NCBI RefSeq assembly: GCF_000330505.1 | Contig: NW_004191811.1 | Coordinates: 17,999-42,428, forward strand | Length of the DNA stretch: 24,430 nucleotides | Source of the DNA: Entamoeba invadens IP1 | Lineage: Eukaryota; Evosea; Mastigamoebida; Endamoebidae | Reading direction: 5' to 3' | Position numbers and translations under genes: made by a program | Notes under the pieces: generated by a model | Told to the model about the DNA's origin: nothing | Databases searched by the model: none | The model's input: only the letters and a program-made list of their open reading frames with translations | Part shown: positions 1-10,100 of the stretch, in pieces | Numbering within the stretch: position 1 is the first letter of the stretch | Layout: every line of letters starts with the position of its first letter

Positions 1-530
1 TTTAGTAAGTTAAAAAAGAAATGTTTATTACTATAAATTAAATTTTTTGTAGTATATAAAAGATTAGTATGTAAACAAAGTAATAATATAAACTATCATA
101 ATGAAGTGAATGTTCGATATTATTGCAAAAAATATTGCTTATAAATAAACATTTTAAAATAAATGTTTTTGATAATTCAAAAACAACACACCATCATATC
201 ATTATTTTAGTTGAATTTTTAAATTGTTTTCAATTTAAACGTATATTTTTGAAAAATTCGATATAAAACTACACCACTGTGAATAGATTTCAAAACTACA
301 CATATACATTATTCATTTTCATTTGAAAAAACAATTTTTATTATTAATAAGATTTATCACAATTACACACTTCTGATTTAATATAAAGTGTGTTGTTATT
401 TAATTATAAATATAATTTTCATTTGCTAACAAAAACACTATTACAAAAACAACAACGATTGATAATGTTAAAATACACATTGAAAACCAATTTAAACAAA
501 AAACTATTATATTAAACAAATTAAATAAAA
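1..530. other. AT-rich region upstream of EF-hand gene
   Basis: No open reading frame, RNA gene or repeat structure could be supported here. The sequence is almost wholly A/T with short homopolymer runs. The last few tens of bases before the ATG at 531 presumably hold the core promoter and short leader of the EF-hand gene, as is usual in Entamoeba, but I do not see a convincing match to a known promoter motif. Confidence 0.5.
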
Positions 531-787
531 ATGGGACTAAAAGGCAAAGCTAAAGAATTGTTTGAAAATATGGATACCGATAACAATGGATACATAGATA
601 TCAAAGAGTTCTGTAAAGGGATGAAGAAACTTTTTAACATCACAACAGATGATTATCACATAAACACTGTATGTAAATATATCTTACGCAAGATTGATGG
701 CGAAGGTTTATTCAATGCAAGAGACTATCAATTGAACTAATCCGAGTTCCAAAAATTATACAACTATTTACCAGGGTATAAAACTGG

Positions 788-997
788 TGAGCGTACCGAT
801 ATAATGGGCGTACTCGTTTATTGGGCGTACTCGTTATTTAAATAGTAATAATGATTATTTTACACAAATTATTTAACATTAATATATTACATTATTTAAC
901 TTTTATTATAATTTATCGAATATACAATCTAATATTAAGAATATCCTTTGATTCAAACAAATACGTTTCATTTATTTGACACACTTGTTGTATTATT
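788..997 (+). repeat. Left terminal inverted repeat of the MULE
   Basis: The reverse complement of 3999-4208 matches this stretch over 210 bp. Visible mismatches are at 790 (A for G), at 831-832 (TC against CT) and one A/T change a few bases further in. The outer 51 bp are three 17-bp iterons; the remaining 160 bp are AT-rich with no obvious internal repeat. Identity ends abruptly after 997. Confidence 0.95.
789..839 (+). repeat. Three 17-bp iterons at the left MULE end
   Basis: Units start at 789, 806 and 823 and share the core GRGCGTAC followed by YCG and an A/T tract. The outermost unit has GAGCGTAC, the other two GGGCGTAC. The 17-bp period and repetition at both tips suggest transposase binding sites; this role is inferred. 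Confidence 0.8.
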
Positions 998-1656
998 AAT
1001 TATTAATTGTCATATTTTACAAATAAATTTAAATTTTGTTTAAGTATAAAAAGACAAATTTATTTTTTTTAATATTTGAATGAAAATATGAGTTTTAAAT
1101 AATAATAATTAACACATTAAAAATCAATTTAAAGACATCAAAAAAATATTGACAAATTTATAATAATGAATTTATAACATTTAAAAAAAATATTAAAGAA
1201 TTTGGAGTTCAAAAAGACGATGGACTATAAGAGTATTATATGAACAACCACAACCTAATAGTAAATACCTTATTTTTATATTTTTGATATAAATTGTATC
1301 AATAGTATGGGTTAAAAATATGTAATAAATTTATATCAACAAAAAACAATATGCGCTAGAGTTTTATAATTAGTTAAATTATTTATTATTATTTATCTAA
1401 TTATGTAATTAAAATTAGTTTAATTTATAATCACAAATAAATTTTTATGTTGTATGTATTGTTTTATTATATTATAACTATCAATCATTTTGACACTTTA
1501 ATGTTTATTATGATAAAAATTAAGCAAAAAATAAATCCAAACGTGTTAATTTTTATATATTTTTAATCTTTACATATTTATTAATTATCGAAAATATTTA
1601 TTTAATATTTATAATTATTTAAACTAAATTAGATAACTCCCTTAAAAATAATCAAC

Positions 1657-1673
1657 GGGCGTACTCGATATTT
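1657..1673 (+). promoter_or_regulatory. Solitary internal iteron upstream of the transposase
   Basis: GGGCGTACTCGATATTT is a full 17-bp copy of the terminal iteron, in the same orientation as those at the left end. It lies about 137 bp before the transposase ATG and some 660 bp inside the end of the TIR. It may let the transposase bind near its own promoter; this is inference. Confidence 0.55.
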
Positions 1674-1809
1674 GATGAAAAACCACTCGAAATCAACTTT
1701 TTTAAAATTTGTTAACGTTCATATTTACATGTTTTTAGAACATTTAAGAAACAATATTCGATCAACAACCCATTTAAATAGAAATCTAGATAATCAACAA
1801 AAATAAGAA

Positions 1810-3681
1810 ATGAATATGGTACCTATGTTTTTTACAAATTATCGTACTGTACGTCCTGGTACAACCAATTACGACTTTATGTGCCTTGAATGTTTTTGTT
1901 ACAAACACTTTTCCAAGGATGAAAAAAGCAAAAGGAAAAACCCATCAATAACCAATGTTTACATTTGTTCGGCAAATACAAGAGGTTGTTCCGCAAAAGT
2001 GGTTTTCTTTGAAAATGGAGAATTCAAAAAGACTGGAAAACACACATGTTCTTTTGATCACAACAAGTTGTTTGCAGATATAAACAATCATGCTATATGT
2101 GTCAGAACAGTCGAGAAACATTTAATATTAAAAGCAAAAACAATTCTTATACTCGTTTTAAATGACAAAAATTTCATTCGTGACGAAAAAGGAAGAATAC
2201 AAAAATACTTGAGTTTCATTAAGAGAATGCAAAAATGTGTATTGGACGTGTTGCCTTTATCTTTTGATTCGTTTGTTTTACCGAATCATCTTTCGGTGAC
2301 AAAGAGAGGTATTTCAATAGAAGAAACAAATAACTCGTTTCTCTTTTTTGATTCAAAAATAACACAACCAGACGAAGAGCGCGTTCTGATTTTTTCTTCA
2401 TTTTTTCAACAACGTATCGCCAAATTGAGTTACACGTTTTTTGGTGATGGCACTTACAAAATAGCATCTTCAATAATAAAATGTTTATACACAATTCATG
2501 CATTAATAAATGGAAATTGTTTTGCAATAGCATTTTTATTGATGCCCAACGAAAAAAAAGCAACTTTTGAAAGAGCATTTGAAGCGATCAAAACTTTTAT
2601 TATTAATGGACCTAATGGTGAGTCCAAAGATGGGTTGACATTTATATCTGATTGTCAACCAGCTGCATTTGTCCCTGCCAAAAATGTTTTTGGATGTGAT
2701 ATCCACATTTGTTTTTTCCATATAAATCAAGCTGTATGGAAAAGAATGTCACAAGAGGGGTTGTCTTCACAGTACAATAATGACCCTCTTTTACATCTCT
2801 GGGCAAGAAGATTAATGGCACTTCCGTTTGTACCAAGTGATAAATTGAAATCTTGTTTTGAATGGTGTTTTGAAAATCTCGCTTTTGATGAAAAGTATGG
2901 CCTTAAAGGAGATATCGCCGACAAATTTAGAAGAGTGATTGATTATTATAAAAGTCAGTGGATTTCTTCTCCCGAACAAATTGCTCGCATTTCTCAGTTT
3001 GATTTGAATGACAGAACCAATAATAATTGTGAAAGTTACCACAGTGGATTAAGTAATATATATGACCGTGTTCATCTTAATATTTATATTTTGACACACA
3101 TTCTTCGTGAAGTTGAAAACGTTGTATTTGAAAACTACACTTTATTTCTTAATGGTGTCAATTCAAAGAACGTGCCAAAATCAATAACAGAGTTTAAAAG
3201 AAAAATAACTGAAATTAATGATAAGATGAAAGCTGGATTGTTTTTAACGGATTTATCTTATCTTGACGCAATTTCAATAAGCTACATGTCTTATTATTTT
3301 TCTTGCAAAGAATCAAGAAAAAGTTCGAGTGCTAACTCAATTGAAATGAGCAAAGTGTTTTTATCTCAAATAATTTCAATATCAGAAGAACAACAGTTGG
3401 ATTTAGAGGAAACAATAGAAACAGAATTTACGTCAAGTATAACGGATAGAACAAGAGAAGAATTGTCAAGAATATCATGTGAAATTTCACAATCACGTTG
3501 TCCAGACTTAGAGGTCGACATTCAGCAAGAAATCCCATTATCATCAATTGTGTCCGATCCAAATAACAGTAATTCTCATGAAAAAATAGATAAACCAATA
3601 CGTCGTCTAAAACGAAAAAAGAAAACAGTTATACAACAAATTGCAAAAGAAAAACATAAAAGAAAAACAAAAGATATTTAA
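1810..3681 (+). CDS. MULE-type DDE transposase, 623 aa
   Basis: This is the transposase that cuts and reinserts the surrounding element. The N-terminus has a FLYWCH/WRKY-like zinc-binding pattern (C53, C60, H78, C80), expected to bind the TIR. The MULE catalytic core follows: first Asp in FFGDGTYK (D213), second Asp in FISDCQPAA (D281), a conserved CFFHIN motif (H304), and the Glu in RTNNNCESYH (E408). All three acidic residues are present and the frame is open throughout. The C-terminus is Ser/Glu-rich and ends in a strongly basic stretch (RRLKRKKK and following) that looks like a nuclear localisation signal. Length fits full MULE transposases. The ATG at 1810 is the first in frame after A/T leader sequence. 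It stands alone between the two TIRs, with a TIR-type iteron upstream. No lesion was found, so it may be functional. Confidence 0.93.
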   Translation: MNMVPMFFTNYRTVRPGTTNYDFMCLECFCYKHFSKDEKSKRKNPSITNVYICSANTRGCSAKVVFFENGEFKKTGKHTCSFDHNKLFADINNHAICVRTVEKHLILKAKTILILVLNDKNFIRDEKGRIQKYLSFIKRMQKCVLDVLPLSFDSFVLPNHLSVTKRGISIEETNNSFLFFDSKITQPDEERVLIFSSFFQQRIAKLSYTFFGDGTYKIASSIIKCLYTIHALINGNCFAIAFLLMPNEKKATFERAFEAIKTFIINGPNGESKDGLTFISDCQPAAFVPAKNVFGCDIHICFFHINQAVWKRMSQEGLSSQYNNDPLLHLWARRLMALPFVPSDKLKSCFEWCFENLAFDEKYGLKGDIADKFRRVIDYYKSQWISSPEQIARISQFDLNDRTNNNCESYHSGLSNIYDRVHLNIYILTHILREVENVVFENYTLFLNGVNSKNVPKSITEFKRKITEINDKMKAGLFLTDLSYLDAISISYMSYYFSCKESRKSSSANSIEMSKVFLSQIISISEEQQLDLEETIETEFTSSITDRTREELSRISCEISQSRCPDLEVDIQQEIPLSSIVSDPNNSNSHEKIDKPIRRLKRKKKTVIQQIAKEKHKRKTKDI

Positions 3682-3998
3682 TCGATTATTTATATGTGAT
3701 ATTTTAATAATACTGTAATTTCATTATTAATTGATATATGAATGAACAAAAATATACTTTTATTTTAATGTATTTCTTCAAATGTATTAAAATGTGTGCA
3801 ATATAGAAAAACAATTTATAGATGGTCAACAACAATTTTTAAATGTAGTAAAAACAATCAAAAGACAATATAAAGGCACGTTTTTAAAATGTATTTATTT
3901 TTGTATGCATATAATAAATGTATATAATATTATTATATTAATTTAACAAGCAAACAAATAAAAAAACCATATATTTGTTTTAAACAACTTAAATAAGA

Positions 3999-4208
3999 AA
4001 TAATACAACAAGTGTGTCAAATAAATGAAACGTATTTGTTTGAATCAAAGGATATTCTTAATATTAGATTGTATATTCGATAAATTATAATAAAAGTTAA
4101 ATAATGTAATATATTAATGTTAAATAATTTGTGTAAAATAATCATTATTACTATTTATATAACAGGTACGCCCAATAAACGAGTACGCCCATTATATCGG
4201 TACGCCCA
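3999..4208 (-). repeat. Right terminal inverted repeat of the MULE
   Basis: This is the inverted partner of 788-997. It ends with three inverted copies of the iteron core, GTACGCCC, at 4166-4173, 4183-4190 and 4200-4207. These are spaced exactly 17 bp apart, as on the left. The EF-hand coding sequence resumes immediately outside it. Confidence 0.95.
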
Positions 4209-5335
4209 TTTAACTCAGATCTTTACCAGAAGAGCCACAATTTCCTTATGACAGTTTAAAGGAATTGGTATCGATTTTATTTCATATTTGTGACAAGAAT
4301 AATGATGGATTTTTGACATATGCCGACTTTTCCGATTTCATGCAAAAAAGCGCTGATATTGACACTACAATGAAAAATAGAATGATGGCATTTACTTTTA
4401 TTGACCAGGACGCAAATGGAAAAATAGACTTTAACGAGTTTTATCAGGCTATTAAACAAGGGAAAGTGAAAAGTTTCACTTCATCTGGTTTATTAATTTC
4501 TGATTCATCAGACGACTCTACAGATGATTCAGAATAAAATACAGATATGATGGTTTATTAAAAGTTTTTTGTGCGTTTTATCTATTTTTTTACTTTAATA
4601 CTACTGGTTTAATTATTATTCAAACATATACATAATTAAAATTATTGCTTACCAAAGCATCTGGTATATTTCAGTATTTATAAATTATTTTATAATATTG
4701 TTTTGTTATATGTAACTTCGTTATTACAAACTGAAGAAAGAAAATTATCAAAAATAAACAAATTGTATATACAAATATCTTATAACCAAAACTTTCTTGT
4801 ACCAAAAATTTTAAAAAATATTAACTTATTAAACTTTTAGTTGTTTTGAGTATATATTATAAAAAAATACACAAAAAACACTTAAATGATTTTCAAGTAT
4901 GTATAATACCAAAAAACAAAATTAACAATTAAATTATATGTTTATGAGATAATAAAAACAATAATTACCTTTGATGATTTAATTTATTCGAACATTATAA
5001 CAAAGAATCACATTTTAAATATGATGTGATATTACAAAATGTCTAAATATCAATAATTATCATTTGATTATTTTTTAGCTTACAAAATTGTTAACATGTA
5101 AAATTAAATTATTATGATAATCAATGCCCAATGAACACATCCATTTTTATTTTTTTAAATGCATATCCCGACTTCATATTATTTATATTATAATGACCAG
5201 GTTCAATTTTTAATAAAATAAATATTTAAGGGGTTTATAGTTTTATATATTAATGGTTTTTTTATTTTTATTATTTCGGCAACCACTTAAGAGTATTAAC
5301 GTGATAGGGCGTATCCACACGGAAATGGTGAATCC

Positions 5336-5364
5336 CTGTGGATTGGAATATTTTGTGTGGATAG
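5336..5364 (+). repeat. Left paired TGTGGAT sub-repeat
   Basis: Two TGTGGAT copies at 5337 and 5356 are 19 bp apart. The 29-bp block is matched in inverted form at about 6333-6361, where ATCCACA copies at 6335 and 6354 are also 19 bp apart. Further single copies, both in the ATCCACA sense, sit near each end (5313 and 6712). Confidence 0.55.
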
Positions 5365-6332
5365 CCTCTTATTTTTTTGTCGAAAAAACCCAAATATCCG
5401 TTTTAAACCATATGTTATGATTTTTAAAATTAATAATTGTTATTTATAATCATTTATGGGACAAAAATGATACACAAACATAAATACCCCCATAAGGAGT
5501 ATTTCCAATATTTGCAATAATTTCATAGAAAGAAAAAAACGCTATTTTCAGCCTTTTTTGAAGTGGTAAAATAAGAATAGATCAAAATGAACAAATTAAA
5601 TAACTAACAAAGTTTAATCGTATTATCCCGTTTATTTGATACATGTAACACTGTTTTTTTTCGTTTTTTAAATTGAAAAAACATTTCAAAAGTGATTTAT
5701 GTGATTATAATTTGGGAAAATTCCCGTTTTTTGTATTAAAAATATTTATTTTTAATATCAAATTTAAATAATATTATTTTTTGTTAATCGTGGTTCAAAA
5801 ATGCATTAATTATCACATTTTACTAATAGTATTGTAATTTATATAAACACTCCATTAGTTTATTATTTTAATAATAATATTTGGGAATTGAAATTTGTAA
5901 AATAAAGTTCTTTTAGTTGGCGCAAATTATACGTATAAAGACGGGTTTTACATCCTAAATATTATTCAGGTTTTGTTGAAAATGTTAAAGACAAAGGTTT
6001 TATGTCTAAAATAAACTATTAATCAATAACAATAAATTATATTACAATAGTACATTATTAATGAACATAAAAATGACAGAATAATCACAAAACAAATTCT
6101 ATTAACATAGTTGAATAAAATTTAATTTTTACTATAAAAACGTTAAAAAGTTAAATGGCAAATTACCACATTGTAACAATAAGTTATTTTTTATGTTATT
6201 AAAAAATCATAACAACACATATTAATTATAACAATAACAAACGGCAAATACCAACAAAAACCATTAAAAAAAACAAGGCATGTTACTCATTACATCTGAC
6301 ATGTAAAAACGAAGATTGTCTGTCTATATTTA

Positions 6333-6361
6333 CCATCCACACCTTTTCAGCCTATCCACAG
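6333..6361 (-). repeat. Right paired TGTGGAT sub-repeat (inverted)
   Basis: This is the inverted counterpart of 5336-5364 with the same 19-bp spacing, set in otherwise A/T-rich DNA. Such paired subterminal motifs are typical transposase binding sites in DNA transposons; that role is inferred. Confidence 0.55.
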
Positions 6362-7180
6362 TAAACTATGCCATTGTATTTTATGACAAATTATATGTTA
6401 TTTTATAAATTTTTCAATTTCAATAATTTTATTGATTAAATATAGTTTATACAATTAGTTAAATAAACTAAAGTTAATTAATTAAAAACTCTAGTCTTAA
6501 AATTTTTAACAAAATTGTTTTTTTTGCGGCAAATTCGTTTAATTGGTAAAAGTAAAAGATGACTTTGACTAAAAATAAAATTTGTTTTTTTCTGTTTTAA
6601 CTTTCAAAAAATCGGGTTTTTATGAATTCGGTCCAAAAAAAGTATTTTTTTCTAAACTCTTAGGCAAATTTTATATCAATTACAACAAAAATGTGTAAGA
6701 TTTTCAAAGCCATCCACATAAAAGTGGTCTATCACGTTAACACTCTTTACTGTAAAAATATCCAGAGTATCAACGGTTTACTATTAATTTACTTGTTAAA
6801 AAATCTATTTTAATTATTGAAACTGATTTATAAAAACGATGTTACATACTCATGACAACCACATTTTTTGCATATTTATATGTACAGACACATGAAAAAT
6901 CAACAAAGAAACTAAAAAATGGTTTCTGGAAAACATTTTATATTTTTTCAATAAAAATTAAAAAAAATGATAAAAAACAAAAAACAATAATTTACTATAA
7001 ATTTATTATTTGTTGGTTATTTTTGGTGTCTGTATTAATTTTAAAAACATTGTTGAAATTATAATGATTCAAAAAATAAAAGATTTTTAGTTGAACATAT
7101 TATTTTTATACCAATAAAATAATTCAGTGTTTTTGCTTCTCATCTAAATTATTAAAACATTTATAAAAATCAGATAATTT

Positions 7181-10100
7181 ATGAGTGATTCGTTTATTAT
7201 CAAGTTCTTGTTTTTATGCTGTTTATTTACCTTTTCTTGTTCGATGTATTGTGGAGGGGGGCAGTATGAATACGGTGGTTCTTGTCGTGTATGTCCTGTT
7301 GGGACCTATTCACACGGTGGTAATGATATTACTTTGTGTACTCCGTGTAATTGGGGTGAGGCTGCAGTTGTAGGATCGTACAACTGTGTTCCATGTAAAC
7401 CAGGATATTACGCAAATTCATCTGTTTCGAGTTGCCCCATTTGTCCAGCAGGTACATACTCGTCATCTGGAGCATCTTCATGTACCAAATGTCCAGCTGG
7501 TTATTATTCATCGAGTGGTTCAACGTCATGTTCAATATGTTCAGTTGGTAAATATTCTTCTAGTGGTTCATCTTCATGCACTTCGTGTTCTGTTGGTACA
7601 TATTCATCAACTTCCGGATCTTCTTCCTGTACATCATGCCCCGCTGGAAAATATTCATCCAATTATGGTTCAACTTCATGTTCAACGTGTTCTACTGGTA
7701 CTTATTCTTCATCGACTGGTTCTACAACATGTTCTACGTGCTTAGCTGGTACATACTCGTCATCTGGAGCATCTTCATGTACCAAATGTCCAGCTGGTTA
7801 TTACTCATCAACTTCTGGATCTTTTACTTGTACTTCATGCCCAGCAGGCAAATTTTCATCATCTAGCGGTTCTCCATCATGTTCAACATGTCCAGCTGGC
7901 AAATATTCATCTTCTGGTTCATCTGCTTGCACTCTGTGTCCAAGTGGTCAATATTCGGCTTCATCTGGATCTTCTATATGTACAAAGTGCCCAGCTGGTA
8001 CATACTCATCAACTGGTTCATCTACTTGTTCTTCATGTAAAGATGGAGAGTACAGTTTAAGTGGTTCATCTGCGTGTAAAATATGCAATTCTACGTGTGC
8101 CACGTGTGATATAACCAATGGAAATTGTAAAACGTGTAAACCTGGATATGCATATTATCCGAGTACTGGATGTACAATATGTCAAGCTTCTTATTATTCA
8201 ATAGGTGGAACATCCTCATGTTCAAAATGTCCAAGTAATACTTATTCATTAGAAAAATCTTCGGAGTGTTTATCTTGCAGTGATAAATGTGCAACGTGTA
8301 ATCAAATGAATGGAAATTGTATAACATGTGTAAATGGATATGGTCTCGAAGCCGAAGTTTGTAAATTATGCCCAGCTGGTACTTTTGCAAATTTGAGTTC
8401 ATGTGTTACATGTGGAGATATGACATATTCTTTAGGTGCACAAACATACTGTGATAACTGTGACACTATATGTAAAACATGTGACAAAACAAATGGACAT
8501 TGCACCTCTTGTTATAGTGGGAAGGGTATTTCAGGAAATAGTTGTGTTGTATGTCAAGCTGGTTATTACAGCTTTAATAATCAGTGTGAAAAATGTCCTT
8601 TGGGTACTTTTACAGATAGTAATGGAAAAGACAACTGTGAAACTTGTGGAGATTACAACTTTGCCAACGTAACTGGATCAACAACTTGTTTACCATGTGA
8701 TACATTATGTGCAGTCCGATGTGAAAAGACGAGTGGAAATTGTACAACATGTGTTAGTGGGTATGTAGCAACTGAAGGAGTTTGCAAAATGTGTTTAGGT
8801 GGTACAAAGTCCAATTCTATAACCAACTTGTGTGATACATGTCCAGCAGGTACTTATTCAAATGATAAATCATCAACTTGTACAAATTGTAAAAACTTGG
8901 AATTTTCACTTAAAGGTTCTTCGTCTTGTCAAACCTGCAATTCAGTATGTCGTGAATGTAATTCCACAAACGGAAATTGTACTGCTTGTTTTGATGGATA
9001 TGGTATTTCCAACAGTTTTAGTTGTGAAATGTGCCAAGAAAGTACTTATTCATTTGACTCAAAATGTACAAACTGTGAAGAAATGAATTACCAAGACGAA
9101 AAAGGCAAAACTACTTGTAAAAAGTGTGATTCTTCATGTTCAACATGTGATAAGACAAATGGCAAATGCACTAATTGTAAAGCTGGATATGGTTTTAATA
9201 AAACAGAAGGTAGTTGCACTACATGTACACCAAAAACATATTCGACTGGTAACACTTCCGAATGTGTGAGTTGTCAAAGTGAGTGTACCAATTGTTTTAA
9301 AGAAACTGGGATGTGTTCTTCTTGTGAAGATGGCTTCAAAACAAAAGAAAACAAGTGTGTAAGTTGTTCATTAAATGGAAATTGTACATCTTGCAATACA
9401 ACTGGAGACGAACAAAATTGGGTGTGTAACAAATGTGAAAATGGACTTTATCTAAATAACAACAATTGTATTCTTTGTGAAGAAATTGCACATTGTGCGT
9501 CGTGTTCACAAACTCAAAAAAAGTGTTTATATTGTCATGAAGATTATGTAACAGATGGAAACAAATGTTTTAAATGTGAAGAAGGAAAGGTGAAGAATGG
9601 GGATAAAACGTGTATTGATATATTTTATTTAATTCCAAATTGTAAAAATGGGTATTATGATAATGCTACTTTAAAATGCACCGAATGTTTCGAACCATTT
9701 GAACTTACAAGTGACTCATTATCATGTTTTGCAAACAAAGATTACCAAAAGTTTTATTATGATAAGCAAACCAACACATTCAAAGAAAATGATGTTAATT
9801 GCACAAATCAAATTTACTCGACATGTTACTCATGTCATGATTCAATTTTATTAAATGGAAAATGTGAACAATTGAATGAAAATTGTAAGAACGGTGCAAT
9901 TAAAGGGTGTGATTTGTGCACAAATTTTGTTTTAACATCATCAAACAATTGTACCAAAAATGAAAAGTGCAAATATCAACTCAATAAAAATGATACAATG
10001 GAATGCCTTCAATGTGTCAATGACACTGTTTGTGGTCTCAAAGAAGAAGAGTGTTCAATTTCGCAAAATTCGTATTGTTATACAACAAAAGAAGGTTCAT

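Larger units (their letters stand above)
788..4208 (+). mobile_element. Mutator-like DNA transposon (EMULE type), complete
   Basis: The element is about 3.4 kb, bounded by inverted repeats of 210 bp (788-997 and 3999-4208) that differ at about four positions, all in the outermost 55 bp. It carries a single gene, the MULE-type transposase at 1810-3681. Long TIRs and a MULE-domain transposase are the defining features of Mutator-like elements, which are known from Entamoeba. The target-site duplication is not clean: TAAAACTGG (779-787) against TTTAACTCA (4209-4217) agrees at 5 of 9 positions. Either the duplication has decayed or the ends have been remodelled. The near-identity of the TIRs and the open transposase frame suggest a fairly recent, possibly still active copy. 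Confidence 0.93.
531..4537 (+). pseudogene. EF-hand calcium-binding protein gene, split by a MULE insertion
   Basis: Two pieces of one calmodulin-like gene lie on either side of the transposon at 788-4208. The 5' piece (531-787) encodes a canonical EF-hand loop (DTDNNGYIDIKEF, about residues 15-27) and a degenerate second hand. The 3' piece (about 4209-4537) encodes two canonical loops (DKNNDGFLTYADF and DQDANGKIDFNEF) and an acidic Ser/Asp tail. Together they give the usual four-hand layout, about 190 residues. Deleting the transposon with one copy of a 9-10 bp target rejoins the halves in the same frame. An in-frame TAA at 738-740 already stops the 5' piece 48 bp before the insertion, so the gene carries at least two lesions. 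The 3' piece has no good ATG of its own and is probably not a separate gene. EF-hand proteins of this kind bind Ca2+ and relay it to partner proteins; the partner here cannot be told. Confidence 0.85.
5300..6736. mobile_element. Candidate non-autonomous DNA transposon, about 1.4 kb
   Basis: CGTGATAG at 5300-5307 is repeated inverted at 6729-6736, each directly abutting TTAA (5296-5299 and 6737-6740). Inverted similarity continues outward through AGAGTATTAA / AGAGTGTTAA, so the terminal repeat may be about 24 bp rather than 8 bp. The interior has no transposase. TTAA at both ends would fit a piggyBac-type duplication; the longer reading would fit a Tc1/mariner-like TIR, but no clean TA flank is seen on the left. 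The interior carries six copies of TGTGGAT in mirrored arrangement. Family assignment is open. Confidence 0.5.
4538..7180. other. Gene-free spacer before the receptor kinase
   Basis: There is no credible gene in 2.6 kb. The centre (5300-6736) looks like a non-coding DNA transposon, described separately. A short open frame at 6852-7064 is built from AAA, ATT and TTT codons and has no protein character. The 40 bp before the kinase ATG at 7181 contain TTTATAAAAAT, a possible TATA-like element close to the start, compatible with the short leaders of Entamoeba genes. Confidence 0.6.

Noticed and set aside
4265..4537. EF-hand frame as an independent gene with a TTG start
   Set aside because: The frame runs back past this codon to the transposon edge and completes the 5' EF-hand half; non-ATG initiation is not needed.
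6852..7064. 70-codon open frame before the kinase gene
   Set aside because: Lys/Ile/Phe/Leu-dominated peptide of the kind produced by random A/T-rich DNA, with no domain or signal pattern.
7185..9086. Overlapping out-of-frame open frames within the kinase ectodomain, both strands
   Set aside because: By-products of the repetitive Cys/Ser coding array, with no independent protein features.
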